Part shown: positions 25,021 to 33,747 of the stretch, in pieces | How positions within the stretch are numbered: the first letter of the stretch is position 1 | Layout: each line of letters opens with the position of its first letter | From: Aphidius gifuensis | Lineage: Eukaryota > Arthropoda > Insecta > Hymenoptera > Braconidae | Length of the DNA: 64,000 bases | Assembly: GCF_014905175.1 (NCBI RefSeq) | Contig: NC_057789.1 | Span: 13,320,876-13,384,875 of the forward strand | Reading direction: 5' to 3' | Made by a program: the position numbers and the translations under genes | Notes under the pieces: generated by a model | The model's input: only the letters and a program-made list of their open reading frames with translations | The model's database searches: none | Told to the model about the DNA's origin: nothing

Positions 25021-25440
25021 TAGGTTTGTTGAGTTTACCTCGCCTCTGACGATACGTTTTGGCATTCATTCCACGGATATTCATCATGGCCATGCATTCT
25101 TTAAGGGTTAAATAACCCATCCCAGATATCAAAGTACCTGCGACTACACTATCATTGATTTCAAGTCCTTCTTTGGGATTGATTGGACTTGTCCATATTT
25201 TTTTTCCAAATTCCCTTGTGAAACCCCACAACCAGAACAGCGAAAAGTTATTTGAGTTCTCAGGCCTTGGGCATATGTCTTTACCATTCTGATATCCTGA
25301 AAACGGCCATTACAACTTCCTACATGTTTTCCATCAAATGCTTCATGCAATTGTTGGAAAAGATAATTATAATCAGTTATTAACAATCCATCGATTGTTA
25401 TATCTTGTAATCTATTGTCATTACAAACATTATTATTCCA
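25019..25440 (-). pseudogene. Mutator-like transposase domain fragment, frameshifted
   Basis: Minus-strand reading from about 25440: a Leu/Tyr-rich start (LLITDYNYLFQQLHEAF), a cysteine pair in FRCSGCG, then, after a frame change near 25170, VVAGTLISGMGYLTLKECMA and NAKTYRQ. This order (L-Q, C-x2-C, G-x2-S/T-G-x-GY, TY) matches the widespread insect domain that Pfam calls a Mutator-like transposase domain. Only about 130 residues remain, and the downstream part is missing beyond the tandem repeat at 24780-25020. It could come from a transposon or from a gene using the same domain. Confidence 0.5.
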
Positions 25441-25659
25441 AGTTTTTTGACAAACATTATTGAAGCGAAGATCTTCATGGCTTTCGCTAGTATCCAGTAT
25501 CCATTTCTATTGTGTTCATTGTTTCACAATTTTTTACAAGAAGATTTTCATGCAAATTGCTTACTGAAAGAGAAGAGACAGATAATCTTAGACGCGGCAA
25601 TGGCTAACCGTTTGTATATTTCTATTAGGAAAAGAGTTAATTGAATGTGGTTTTTTAAT

Positions 25660-26010
25660 AAAGGTGAAAACATTCATTTTAAAGTTATATTTTATTTTAT
25701 TTATCATTATTTTCTTATTTCCAGCTACAAATGACAGCATAAAGCGTAGAAAAAATAATGATAACTAAAATAAAATAATATTCCCTGTTAAATTTGAACG
25801 AATGAAAAAATGTTATATTTTAATTTTTTTACACAATAAACAATTTTTATAATTCATTATTTATTGCGTAAAAAAATTAAAATATAATATTTTTTAATTC
25901 GTTCAAATTAAAAATAAAATATTATTTTATTTTAGTTATCGTTATTTTTTAAGATTTTTCTGAATCCTAGCTACGAATGACAGCATAAAGCGTAGCGAAA
26001 AAAAAAAATA
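25660..26010. repeat. Palindromic MITE, AATGACAGCATAAAGCGTAG family
   Basis: Two inverted half-elements meet near 25850. Each outer part carries CTACNAATGACAGCATAAAGC followed by TAGAAAAAATAATGATAACT-type sequence. The same words recur inverted at 55985-56470. No coding capacity. Confidence 0.6.
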
Positions 26011-27048
26011 AAAATAGTTTGACTATGTATATCGATGCCTCTCTTTCCAATGAGCCTACTCTCAATTTTTTCCAACAAATAATAAAAAAGATATAAGAGT
26101 CAGTAAAAGCCAGGTATTAAATCTTACTAAAAAATAAATTTTCAAGCTGAAATGTCTAATTTCTTCGGATACGTTGCGCATACCCCGCGCCTATTCCTAC
26201 TTCTGAATTTTTTTTTACATGCATGTATGTGTGTGTATGCAGCCTCATGTGTTAGTTATTTATCATTGATGGTATAGCAGAATTTGTTTGTTTTTCCTTT
26301 TATTCAAAGCATACATATATATAGTATATATTGTAACCTATTTTCTGACCTGCGCGGCGAGAACTATCGGCCAAGGTTAACAACGAGGATTTCTCACCAT
26401 CCTCCTCAAAATCACCGGGGGGAGCCATGTTGGTTATCTCGGAGGCCAACAACCGTGGGAGTCACGAGAACTAATTCGGGAGCCTAACTCAGTTTTAGAA
26501 ATGGTGGAGGGGCGCGGTCCACCTGATTGGATTATGAAATACGCAACCAAACCTGAGGGAACTATCGTGAACCAAGCATAGTGTATTACATACGCCTATA
26601 TTACATTGCGACTATACTATAGTAAAATACCTACGTCACAAGTATCGTAAGTGTGGGAGCAAATAGTCTACACGTGAGATATGTATTTTGTATAGGGAAC
26701 CATACAGCGATCCATCCGTGACCAGGTCTTACACATACATTGCCATTGAGATAATAATATATCTCAATATTATTATTATTGTTATTATTTACAGCGATCC
26801 ATTCATGAACTCACACATACACATTTATGTGTGATGATTGTCTAACCATCGCATACACATTATGTAGCGAGAATATAATCACGCTTTCCTAGCCTGCAGT
26901 TCGATAGGTTTACGATCGGGCTTTGTACGCAGCCTTCGGTGAGTTCATCTCTTCGATGGAGGAGTGGTGCATTCGCCACGATAAGGTTTGGTGTATCAAG
27001 ACATCTTATAAACATCGAACAGGCGCCCCATTGATGTCATTTATAATA
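26011..27048. other. Unassigned; GC-richer patch 26345-27048
   Basis: After AT-rich DNA, composition rises from about 26345 (ctgacctgcgcggcgagaac) and stays mixed up to the Polinton target site. Short ORFs of 67 and about 40 codons carry no known motif. It may be an LTR or other fragment, but nothing proves this. Confidence 0.35.
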
Positions 27049-27054
27049 GTCTTG
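27049..27054. repeat. Target-site duplication GTCTTG, left
   Basis: GTCTTG at 27049-27054 is repeated exactly at 43102-43107 on the far side of the element. Polintons make 6-bp duplications. Confidence 0.9.
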
Positions 27055-27846
27055 AGTAGTATACATAGGAGGATCCTGGGCCACCCCCCGCTGTGCCACC
27101 CCCCTTCCCCCCGCGAGGCCCGCGACCCCCCGCTGCGATCCGCGGGTGATTTCGCGGAATCCGCGGATAACACCCCAGGGGGTCCGCGAATTAATTTAAT
27201 TGGGTCAAATCTCCCCGGAGGTCCGCGAATTAATTTAATTAGGTCAAATCACCGCAGGGGGTCCTTAAATTAATTAATTAGGTTAACTAATTAATTAATT
27301 AGGTCAAATCGCCACAGGGGGTCCTCCAATTGATTAATTAGGTCAAATCGCCATGGGGGGTCCGATTTTTTCATAAGACGCCATATTGTTTTTTCTATAA
27401 GACGCCATATTGGTTTTTCGTAAGACGCCATTTTAAATTTTTGAAATTTTGAAATTCCCGGGGTCCCTCTTTTCTATAATACGCCATATTTGTTTTTCTA
27501 TAAGACGCCATTTTAAATTTTTGAAATTTTGAAATTCCCGGGGTCCCTCTTTTCTATAATACGCCATATTTGTTTTTCTATAAGACGCCATTGAAATTGA
27601 AATTCACGGGTCCCATTTTTCATACGACGCCATATTGTTTTTCCGTAAGTCGCCATATTGGATTTTTTTAAATGTCATCTTTGGTTTTTGAAAGACGTCA
27701 TCTTGTGTAATTATTATTATTATTAATGAAAAAAAAATATTTTCCCTAACCGAGATTTGAACTCGGACCTTTCACATGAGAGTTTGGCACGCTATCCCCT
27801 GAAACAAACAAGAGATTATGCTATTCCCTGTCGGTAAAAGAATATT
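27055..27846. repeat. Left terminal inverted repeat of the Polinton (792 bp)
   Basis: Matches the complement of 42384-43101. Its outer ~110 bp are very GC-rich (CCACCCCCCGCTGTGCC…) with a CCGCGG…CCGCGG palindrome. Next come about five ~45-bp units built on GGTCAAATC plus GGGGGTCC and AATTAATT. These are followed by units of TATAAGACGCCATATTGGTT. Relative to the right copy it has an extra ~74-bp duplicate of the TATAATACGCCATATTTG segment. A tRNA-like segment lies near its inner end. Confidence 0.9.
27735..27800 (-). repeat. tRNA-like segment inside the left TIR
   Basis: Minus-strand reading shows a perfect T-arm (CCGAGTTCAAATCTCGG) followed by TTAGGGA, and upstream GATAGCGTGCCAAACTCTCA in the place of D and anticodon arms. 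The 5' acceptor strand does not pair with TTAGGGA, so it is tRNA-like rather than a tRNA. The second copy, in the right TIR at 42424-42487, has one mismatch in the T-stem. Confidence 0.5.
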
Positions 27847-27879
27847 TCTTCAAATATTATTCAATGAAAAACTAAATCG

Positions 27880-27978
27880 CCTTCGATAGCTCAGTTGGTA
27901 GAAGCGATGGACTGTAATTGGTTTAATTAAAATATGAGAGATATCCAGAGGTCGCTGGTTCAAATCCGGCTCGAAGGA
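27880..27978 (+). tRNA. tRNA-Tyr (GTA)-like gene with intron
   Basis: The acceptor stem CCTTCGA (27880-27886) pairs fully with TCGAAGG (27971-27977), with discriminator A. Anticodon GTA follows GGACT, and after an intron of about 20 nt the arm closes at ATCCA. The T-arm is GCTGGTTCAAATCCGGC, and a long T-run follows directly as a Pol III terminator. An intron after the anticodon is normal for eukaryotic tRNA-Tyr. The D-arm carries one extra A (GTAGAAGC), so it may be a decayed or variant copy. It sits 34 bp inside the left TIR of the Polinton. Confidence 0.8.
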
Positions 27979-28036
27979 ATATTTTTTTTTTTTCCATTTT
28001 ATAATAAAATAATGTTGATGGAATTAAAAAAAAAAA

Positions 28037-28118
28037 AATTTGTCTTGATGATGGTTCGAACTGAGGACCAATCATTTTATAGGTTGGAACCTTAGCTCTT
28101 GCATCATCAAGACAAATT
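28037..28118 (-). repeat. tRNA-like hairpin with 17-bp stem
   Basis: AATTTGTCTTGATGATG at 28037-28053 is perfectly complementary to 28102-28118. Inside, on the minus strand, is CAGTTCGAACC, like a B-box, and an anticodon-arm-like CCAAC…ATTGG. Proportions resemble a tRNA with an over-long acceptor stem. Function unknown. Confidence 0.45.
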
Positions 28119-28258
28119 ACAGAAAGTATTGTAAGTAATTTCAATATTTCATCATCATCTATTCGATGTTTGTAAAATAAGTCGTAGAGGGGGTAAAAAT
28201 GGTAGGAGTAAATAAGAAGTGGAAGGGATAGAAAAAAGAGGGGAGTGGTTACTCAGGG

Positions 28259-28291
28259 TATAAAAATATCATCAGTTTAGAACTGGTCACT
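28259..28291 (+). promoter_or_regulatory. Core promoter of the leftmost Polinton ORF
   Basis: TATAAA at 28259-28264, and TCACT with its A at 28289, 30 nt downstream. An ATG follows at 28333. Confidence 0.55.
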
Positions 28292-28332
28292 ATACAGTTG
28301 AGTTGAGCTGAGTTGATATATATTAAAACAAA

Positions 28333-29062
28333 ATGTCAGCATTTATTGATTTTCAAGGATTTCAAGAACCTCAAGGTTTATTTGTTGTAAAAGAGTTGGT
28401 TATCCAACCTATAAATTCAAGATCTTCACCAACTATAAAATATTCAAACCACCTTGTGAAAAATCACGTCTAACTGAAGAATATAAAAATTGTGGATAAT
28501 TGTGAAAAAATTATCATGGATATATATCTTGTTGTGATCAATATAATAACGTATTAACAATCAATGAAGAATTAGTTGGAAAATTTAATTATTTATTTGT
28601 CAAAGGTAAAGATAAAAGAAATGGTTAACATTTATCTTACGTTATAATCCGATGACAATATTCAGTTTAGAAGAATTGGGTTGTCCAGATACGAAAATAT
28701 CAAAGACAGAACATCTAGCAACACGACATATGAACTCATATTCCTAATGCAGTTCTTACAAATGTGCATATGAAAATGCACAATGATATGAATATTGGTA
28801 TAAAACATTCTCAACAAGAGCCAACATGAAAAAAAACAATCTAATTTTTAAAAATATAACTGAATTGACACAAAAAAATATTGCGGCACTTCCAGTGATG
28901 GCTATTATCAAATTTGCTTCACATCAAATTGATGAAATTCGAGAAAAATTATCTGTAGAACAACGTTCAAATCAAACAATTTCAAAATTAAAACGATGCA
29001 AAAAACATCCAATACAAAATTATTGTGAAGATCAAGTTAGAATATTTTATTTTGTACAATAG
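28333..29062 (+). pseudogene. Conserved Polinton/insect ORF with FIDFQGFQ start, broken
   Basis: The ATG at 28333 opens with SAFIDFQGFQEPQGLFVVKE, a start I associate with a widespread insect TE-linked protein. The D-x-Q-G pattern hints at an RNase H-like fold, but this is inference. Stops appear from about 28470 onward. Related phrases continue in other frames, including NAVLTNVHMKMHN near 28750, and the last open piece is 28826-29062. It is the first plus-strand gene inside the element and keeps a TATA/TCACT promoter. Confidence 0.5.
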
Positions 29063-29508
29063 AGAGATTGTTAAAAATGTAAAGAAGAAACTGACAATGG
29101 AGAATTGAGATTTATTATTAAATAAATGATATAAAACCAATTTTTTTTCAGTTTTTAATTTTTAGAATTATCCTTCCTTTCTTTATAAATATAAAAAAAT
29201 AAAGATTTAGTTTGTATAATAAAATAATAGAAACAAGTTTCAACAAGTTTAACATGTTTGAACAGGAAAAAAAAAAAAAAAAAATACTGACTAGTATTCA
29301 TTGTTATAAAAATTGATGAATCATCCGACAACAATGGATTAAATTTTAGAAAATATACTGAAACATGTTCAAACAGGAATTATTAGCTTTTCTCAAAAGA
29401 ATATTTTTCACATCTATTGTTATAAATTCCAGAAAAAAGATTAAAGGATTAAGAGATTAGAATAATAGAAAGTAAAAACTATTTTCTAAGAAGAAAAAAA
29501 TTTTAGTC
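29063..29508. other. AT-rich gap, no gene
   Basis: Poly-A runs and AATAAA-like signals only. Confidence 0.5.
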
Positions 29509-29661
29509 GGGATAAGCATCACCTGGTTTTCCTTCCCCCACAAAATATCAACCAATCACAACGTTCCCCCACTCTTAAAAAACTTATAGTAGGGATAAGC
29601 ATAACCTGTTTTTCCCTTCTCCCACAAAATATTAACCAATCACAACGTTCCCCCACTCTTA
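29509..29661 (+). promoter_or_regulatory. Duplicated 69-bp CCAAT-containing module
   Basis: Two direct copies, 29509-29577 and 29592-29661, each run from GGGATAAGCAT to CCCCCACTCTTA and include AACCAATCACAACGTTCCCC. A CCAAT box in each copy, 50-170 bp upstream of the TATA box at 29712, suggests an upstream promoter element. Confidence 0.65.
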
Positions 29662-29711
29662 GTGAAAAGAGGAAAGGGAACTTTTTCGTTGGTGGGGGAC
29701 CTGAGATTTAG

Positions 29712-29756
29712 TATATATTCTCGTGCACAGAGACTAAGCATCACTCATCGTTCAGT
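29712..29756 (+). promoter_or_regulatory. Core promoter of the small OB-like gene
   Basis: TATATA at 29712-29717, TCACTC with its A at 29743 (31 nt) and a second initiator-like TCAGTC at 29752. The first spacing fits the other genes of this element. Confidence 0.6.
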
Positions 29757-29794
29757 CCATCAGCTGTAGTGCGCCCAGTCTTAGAAACCAACAA

Positions 29795-29896
29795 GTAAGT
29801 TTTACCATATATTTATAAATTTTTATTAACTTATCAATACTTTCAATGTTTTTCAATAATGTATTTTGTTAACTAAAATAACTTTTCCATTTACAG
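29795..29896 (+). other. Predicted 5'UTR intron of the small OB-like gene
   Basis: Donor GTAAGT at 29795-29800 after AACAA and acceptor TTTACAG ending 29896, nine bases before the ATG. The donor context AACAAGTAAGT is identical to that predicted for the polymerase gene at 41989-41999. Confidence 0.6.
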
Positions 29897-29905
29897 ATAT
29901 TAAAA

Positions 29906-30250
29906 ATGGGTTTTGCAAAAGCAAAAAAACTTCAAAAAGCTAACGAACGCAAATCATTGAAAGATTTAAAAAGAAAAGTAGTTTATAAAATTACTAAAGT
30001 AGCGAGATTTCCAACATCAAAGTATGGTCCAGCGCTAACAGTTGAAATCAACAATGAAAATTATGCATATCTACCAAAAAGATTTGCTACACATTTTAAT
30101 CAAGATGATCAAGAATTTAAAAGGAGCGAAAATGCTGTCAAGAAAGGAACACTAACCATGGTTCTTGATGGTGAAAATAACCAAGATGTAATATTAGATG
30201 ATAGTACATATGATCTACGTGATTTCGATGATGATGATGAGAAAATGTGA
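29906..30250 (+). CDS. Small basic-to-acidic protein, possible OB-fold DNA-binding protein
   Basis: An intact 114-residue ORF. The N-terminus is Lys-rich (KAKKLQKANERK). The middle reads YKITKVARFPTSKYGPALTV and then YAYLPKRF, which looks like the beta strands of an OB-fold single-strand-binding protein. The C-terminus is acidic (DLRDFDDDDEKM), as in many ssDNA-binding proteins. The role is inferred from pattern only. A 5'UTR intron is predicted at 29795-29896 (AACAA|GTAAGT…TTACAG|ATATT), so the ATG is the first one after the splice. It is one of the five open genes in this Polinton and has the richest promoter (duplicated CCAAT module, TATA). Its end faces the capsid pseudogene on the other strand. 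Confidence 0.7.
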   Translation: MGFAKAKKLQKANERKSLKDLKRKVVYKITKVARFPTSKYGPALTVEINNENYAYLPKRFATHFNQDDQEFKRSENAVKKGTLTMVLDGENNQDVILDDSTYDLRDFDDDDEKM

Positions 30251-30326
30251 ATAAATAAATAAATATACTAAATCAAATTATTTTCGTTTGTTTTTTATTT
30301 CATTAAAACCATTAGTTACAATTAAT

Positions 30327-31559
30327 TTATGTTAACTTATGTACTATTCCACTTATTGGTCTATATTCAATTTTTTTATATTTTAAATTAAGCAATATGC
30401 TGTCGTTCCTTGAGGAAAATTTTCTTTTTGATTCAAATTCCAAGCGTTTCTACAGCACCAGTCTTCAAAAACTCACGTTTTGTTTACTAATCAATAATTA
30501 ATGGAGATTTTTTAATAAAATTATCTTTTGTTACTAAATCTATTTTTGAGCCATAGTAAGACTCTGCAAAATTAGCATACATATCATATAATTAAGCAAA
30601 TTGATTTTTTTCAATATCTAGATTCAAATTCCCATATGGAAAAATATGAGAATTAAGATAAAGTTTAACATTTGTTATTTTACAATGATCAAAATGTGTT
30701 ACATCTTTTTGCCAATCATTTTTTCTATTTGATTGAAAACCAAGAATAACATAACGTGGCTTTTCCAGTTGAGTTGCAGTTTTCACTGTCCATATATAAT
30801 GAGTTGTTTGTGGCAGCAATGGATACTCATATAAGTCCCACGATCTAAATCCAATAGAAATGACAGGATCTTTTTGTATATATTTCATTATATCAATTTT
30901 ATTTTTGTTTGATAACATTATATACGGTACAAGCCATTTAATTTTTAAGTTTTTAAATTTGGCATATTAGGAACTCTCTCATTATCTCGTACGATCGCAT
31001 TCAAATTTGAACGTGATCGTATCATAATGAGTTCATGTTTCGCATTGACAATTATTTTTTGATAATCTTCAGCAAAGCCAAAAATTATATTTAATGGAAC
31101 GCATATATCAAAATATCCATCATCATTCATCAATTTCATACCATTTTGATTTATCCACCCTGCATTTTCATAATTCATTCTTGAACTTAATGACAAATAA
31201 TTTTTCATTGTAGATGTTATACCAACATTCTTTGATTTATCAATTAAAACTCCATTTAATTCATAACGCATTTCATCAAACAAAAAACACATAGCATTAT
31301 TTACTAACGTTAAAGGATAAATATCAGCAAGTGGATCTTCTGCATTTGCAGCAACACGTTCTTGCGTTAATTTTCCACTCATACGTATGTAGCTTTTTGA
31401 TGGTAGAACAAACAAATCTTGATTCTGTATTGATATTCTTATTTCATCACTATTATCGAAGCTCGTTGATCAAATGACTGATGAGCATGTAGCTCATAGT
31501 TGGATATTTCATTGTTAAATTGAACTGGCGTTTATATCGAAAATATTTTCATCACTCAT
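30327..31559 (-). pseudogene. Polinton major capsid protein (double jelly-roll), broken
   Basis: Minus-strand gene starting at the ATG at 31559 (MSDENIF). The N-terminal region is frameshifted near 31450. The next open part (31415-30945) includes LPSKSYIRMSG, FLFDEMRYELNG and LNIIFGFAEDYQKIIVNAK. After another break near 30930 comes 30918-30592, with VISIGFRSWDLYEYPLLPQT and HCKITNVKLYLNSHIFPYGN, conserved Polinton/adintovirus hexon-like phrases. A stop near 30590 and a frame change near 30480 precede a C-terminus ending at 30327. The total of about 410 codons is close to a full-length protein. It would form the trimeric shell capsomer. Neighbour genes are the penton, protease and PLA2 genes, all on the same strand. 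Confidence 0.85.
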
Positions 31560-31764
31560 TTTGACGTGTAAAACAATTAAGACAAGTTATATTTATGTTA
31601 AGGTTCCAAAATTTTTTTTCTTAGGAGACCCAGACTCTGCAGGTAATTTATATTGGATGTCAACTTCTTGACTGCTCGATTCAGACTGACTGGAGGTGTC
31701 CATGATGTGCTGCTTTTATACGAAGCCCCACGTTTATAGCGCGTGAATTGAAGCAAATTCCATT

Positions 31765-32422
31765 CTATGAAGTTTTACGTGTAACGTAATGGTTCATTGT
31801 TTCACCACGGAAATTCACTAATTTTCCGTTTTGATCAACAATTTTTAATTGTAAATGATCAATGGTTTTAACAGTAATTGGTAAAGCTGATTGGATTGCT
31901 GGTACTTTTATAACCAGGTGGTACAGCAGGAAAAAAGTTATATATTGTATGAACTTTTTGTTGATTCACGTAAGCTCCTGTTGTAATGTTGCACTCGATT
32001 CTCAATGTATTCACTTAAAATATTAATCGGGTAGTTTGATTCATATTTTGTATTGCCCTCAATAGTCTAGGTGTAAATCTAGTAAACGTGCTGGTGATTT
32101 TGGTTTTACAAAATCAATATCTCTCACTTTTATTGTATATATGAATGTAAAGTATTTTTTATATATAATTTTGATTCCATATTCTTCTAAGTAAGCAGCT
32201 AATCATCTATTTCATAACTTCCAGTTGGTATTTCATTTGTCATTCACTTTTAAAAACCGAAATTGATATATTTTCATGATCGATATTTGGTAATGAATTA
32301 AATGATAAAAATGAAATTAGTGCTAATGAATAATTTTTTTCACTTGGTAATTGTATTGGAAAGTAATCAGTTTCTAAGACTGAAGATTTACTGGTGAGAG
32401 TTAAAGTAAATGTATCGTTCAT
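31765..32422 (-). pseudogene. Polinton minor capsid (penton-like) protein, broken
   Basis: The ATG at 32422 opens MNDTFTLTLTSKSSVL and continues 60 residues (SLALISFLSFNSLPNIDHEN, strand-rich) to a stop at 32240. Further pieces in other frames include VHTIYNFF- and PPGY-like phrases (about 31900-31960) and a final DQNGKLVNFRGE near 31800-31830. The family is the single-jelly-roll vertex protein of Polintons; the assignment rests on these phrases and on position beside the capsid gene. Several frame changes and stops exclude function. A related fragment lies at 23700-23945. Confidence 0.65.
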
Positions 32423-32442
32423 TCTCAAGGCCGATAAATAAC

Positions 32443-32475
32443 TAATCGGAAATTTTCTTTTCCTCTGCTTTTATA
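32443..32475 (-). promoter_or_regulatory. Core promoter of the penton-like gene
   Basis: Minus-strand TATAAAAG (plus 32468-32475) and TTAGT with its A at 32443, 32 nt downstream, 21 nt before the ATG at 32422. It overlaps the end of the protease ORF. Confidence 0.6.
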
Positions 32476-32833
32476 GTTTTCCAGTGAGAAATGCAAGACA
32501 TAAATGTCCACAATTATACGTATTCCAATCTTGATAACGTTTATGATTATAATTGATGCTACCAACATTAAGATAACTGACAAGATCTTTCGGTGGTTGT
32601 AAGTTGCCAAAACTATCAAAGTATATTGCGGAATTTTTATTGAGTTTTTTATATGCTACCCAATGTGTTCCAGGATTCCTTTTATCATCTAGATTAATGA
32701 TTCCACACTCTTGTTCCCATGGTCCATCTTTTGGCATATCATTTCGCATAAAAACTCCACGGAAATTAGCAATTTTTGATTGTTTAGCAAATTTTAATAA
32801 ATCACCGTCAGTTAAAGCTCTTTGTGGTAGCAT
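32471..32833 (-). CDS. Adenovirus-type maturation cysteine protease (adenain-like)
   Basis: An intact 120-residue ORF. The catalytic set of family C5 is visible: His57 in GTHWVAY, Asp73 in YFDSFG, Gln101 before DW and Cys108 in YNCGHLC. The enzyme would cleave capsid precursors inside the particle; adenain is about 200 residues, Polinton versions are shorter. The start codon overlaps the stop codon of the PLA2-domain gene (TGATG at 32832-32836 read on the minus strand), and no separate TATA/TCAGT promoter was found. It may be translated from the upstream gene's mRNA by reinitiation or from an undetected transcript. It is open while its presumed substrates, the capsid genes next to it, are broken. 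Confidence 0.85.
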   Translation of the reverse strand: MLPQRALTDGDLLKFAKQSKIANFRGVFMRNDMPKDGPWEQECGIINLDDKRNPGTHWVAYKKLNKNSAIYFDSFGNLQPPKDLVSYLNVGSINYNHKRYQDWNTYNCGHLCLAFLTGKL

Positions 32834-33747
32834 CAGTTGAAGTTTTTTGGAGAGAGATAAAGTCCCATACCACTTTTATGTGGTGTTAAATAAAGTCCTT
32901 TTCCTATGGCAATTGATTCCATCATTTTATTGTGTCGCTTATTTTCATTTAATTGTTCTTTACTTGTCTTTACTGCATTGATAGCTTTGACAACACCAGA
33001 TGCTCCACCAACTAACCCACCCAATGCTGATATAGCTGAGAAAATCGGGATTAAAAGCGGTAGAGCACCACCGATATGTTTAGCAACTGGTAAAACTCTA
33101 GGTACTGTAATAGCTTTCTTGCCACCATTTTTTTTAATAGCTGCTCTCGCACCGTTTATTGCTGATTTAATTGCAACTGATGAATTATTTGATCCCTTCA
33201 TTGCTTGTTTTGCTGCTTGTACGATTTTTGAAAATGATATTTTCTTGATATTCTTCTTTTTAACAGTGCGATTTTTATTTTTCATTAATTTTCCACCGGT
33301 CTTCTTTTTTGTTTTTTCATTTTTGAGCGAAGTTGGAAGTTTTCTTTTCGTACATTTCTTTTTTTCTTTAAAACAACCCATACCAAATTTTGATTTTATT
33401 TTCATTGCTCCAGTAACGAATGTAGCTGCTGCTCTCTCACTTAAACTTGCGTCTTTAGAAAAAATACGTTTAGCTGCTTCACGAGCTAAAATATCATCAG
33501 CTGCGTTTCTTGCCTTAATGTCGTTGCGATTTTTCGAATATGCAATATCGTGATTTTTACAGGCTGCGTCCAAAGGATTAATTCCCGGATCTCCTCTTGC
33601 TAAACGTTTTTCTAACTTGGTACCTGGTCCACAATATGAATAACCAGGCAGATGGAGCTCGAATGGTAACTTGTTAATTATTTTATTGAGTATTCCTTTT
33701 CCACAACGTTTTTTGTTCTTTTTCTTTTTTGATGTATGCTCAATCAT
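32833..33747 (-). CDS. Capsid-associated protein with parvovirus-type phospholipase A2 domain
   Basis: An intact 304-residue ORF. The N-terminus is very basic (KKKKNKKR). Residues 36-70 hold a PLA2 site: calcium loop YCGPGT (38-43) and catalytic HDIAY (66-70), preceded by DAACKN. This is the arrangement of parvovirus VP1 and of PLA2 proteins reported in adintovirus-like elements. The middle (about 120-200) is Lys-rich. Residues ~225-255 form a hydrophobic, Gly-rich stretch (LPLLIPIFSAISALGGLVGG), a likely membrane-active helix. The C-terminus repeats GLYLTP/GLYLSP. The known role of the domain is to help a particle escape endosomes; here it is inferred from motifs. It has a TATA/TCAGT promoter, divergent from the ATPase. 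Confidence 0.85.
   Translation of the reverse strand: MIEHTSKKKKNKKRCGKGILNKIINKLPFELHLPGYSYCGPGTKLEKRLARGDPGINPLDAACKNHDIAYSKNRNDIKARNAADDILAREAAKRIFSKDASLSERAAATFVTGAMKIKSKFGMGCFKEKKKCTKRKLPTSLKNEKTKKKTGGKLMKNKNRTVKKKNIKKISFSKIVQAAKQAMKGSNNSSVAIKSAINGARAAIKKNGGKKAITVPRVLPVAKHIGGALPLLIPIFSAISALGGLVGGASGVVKAINAVKTSKEQLNENKRHNKMMESIAIGKGLYLTPHKSGMGLYLSPKNFN

Noticed and set aside
32906..33553. Long plus-strand ORF
   Set aside because: It is the antisense reading of the PLA2-domain gene, which has motifs and a promoter.
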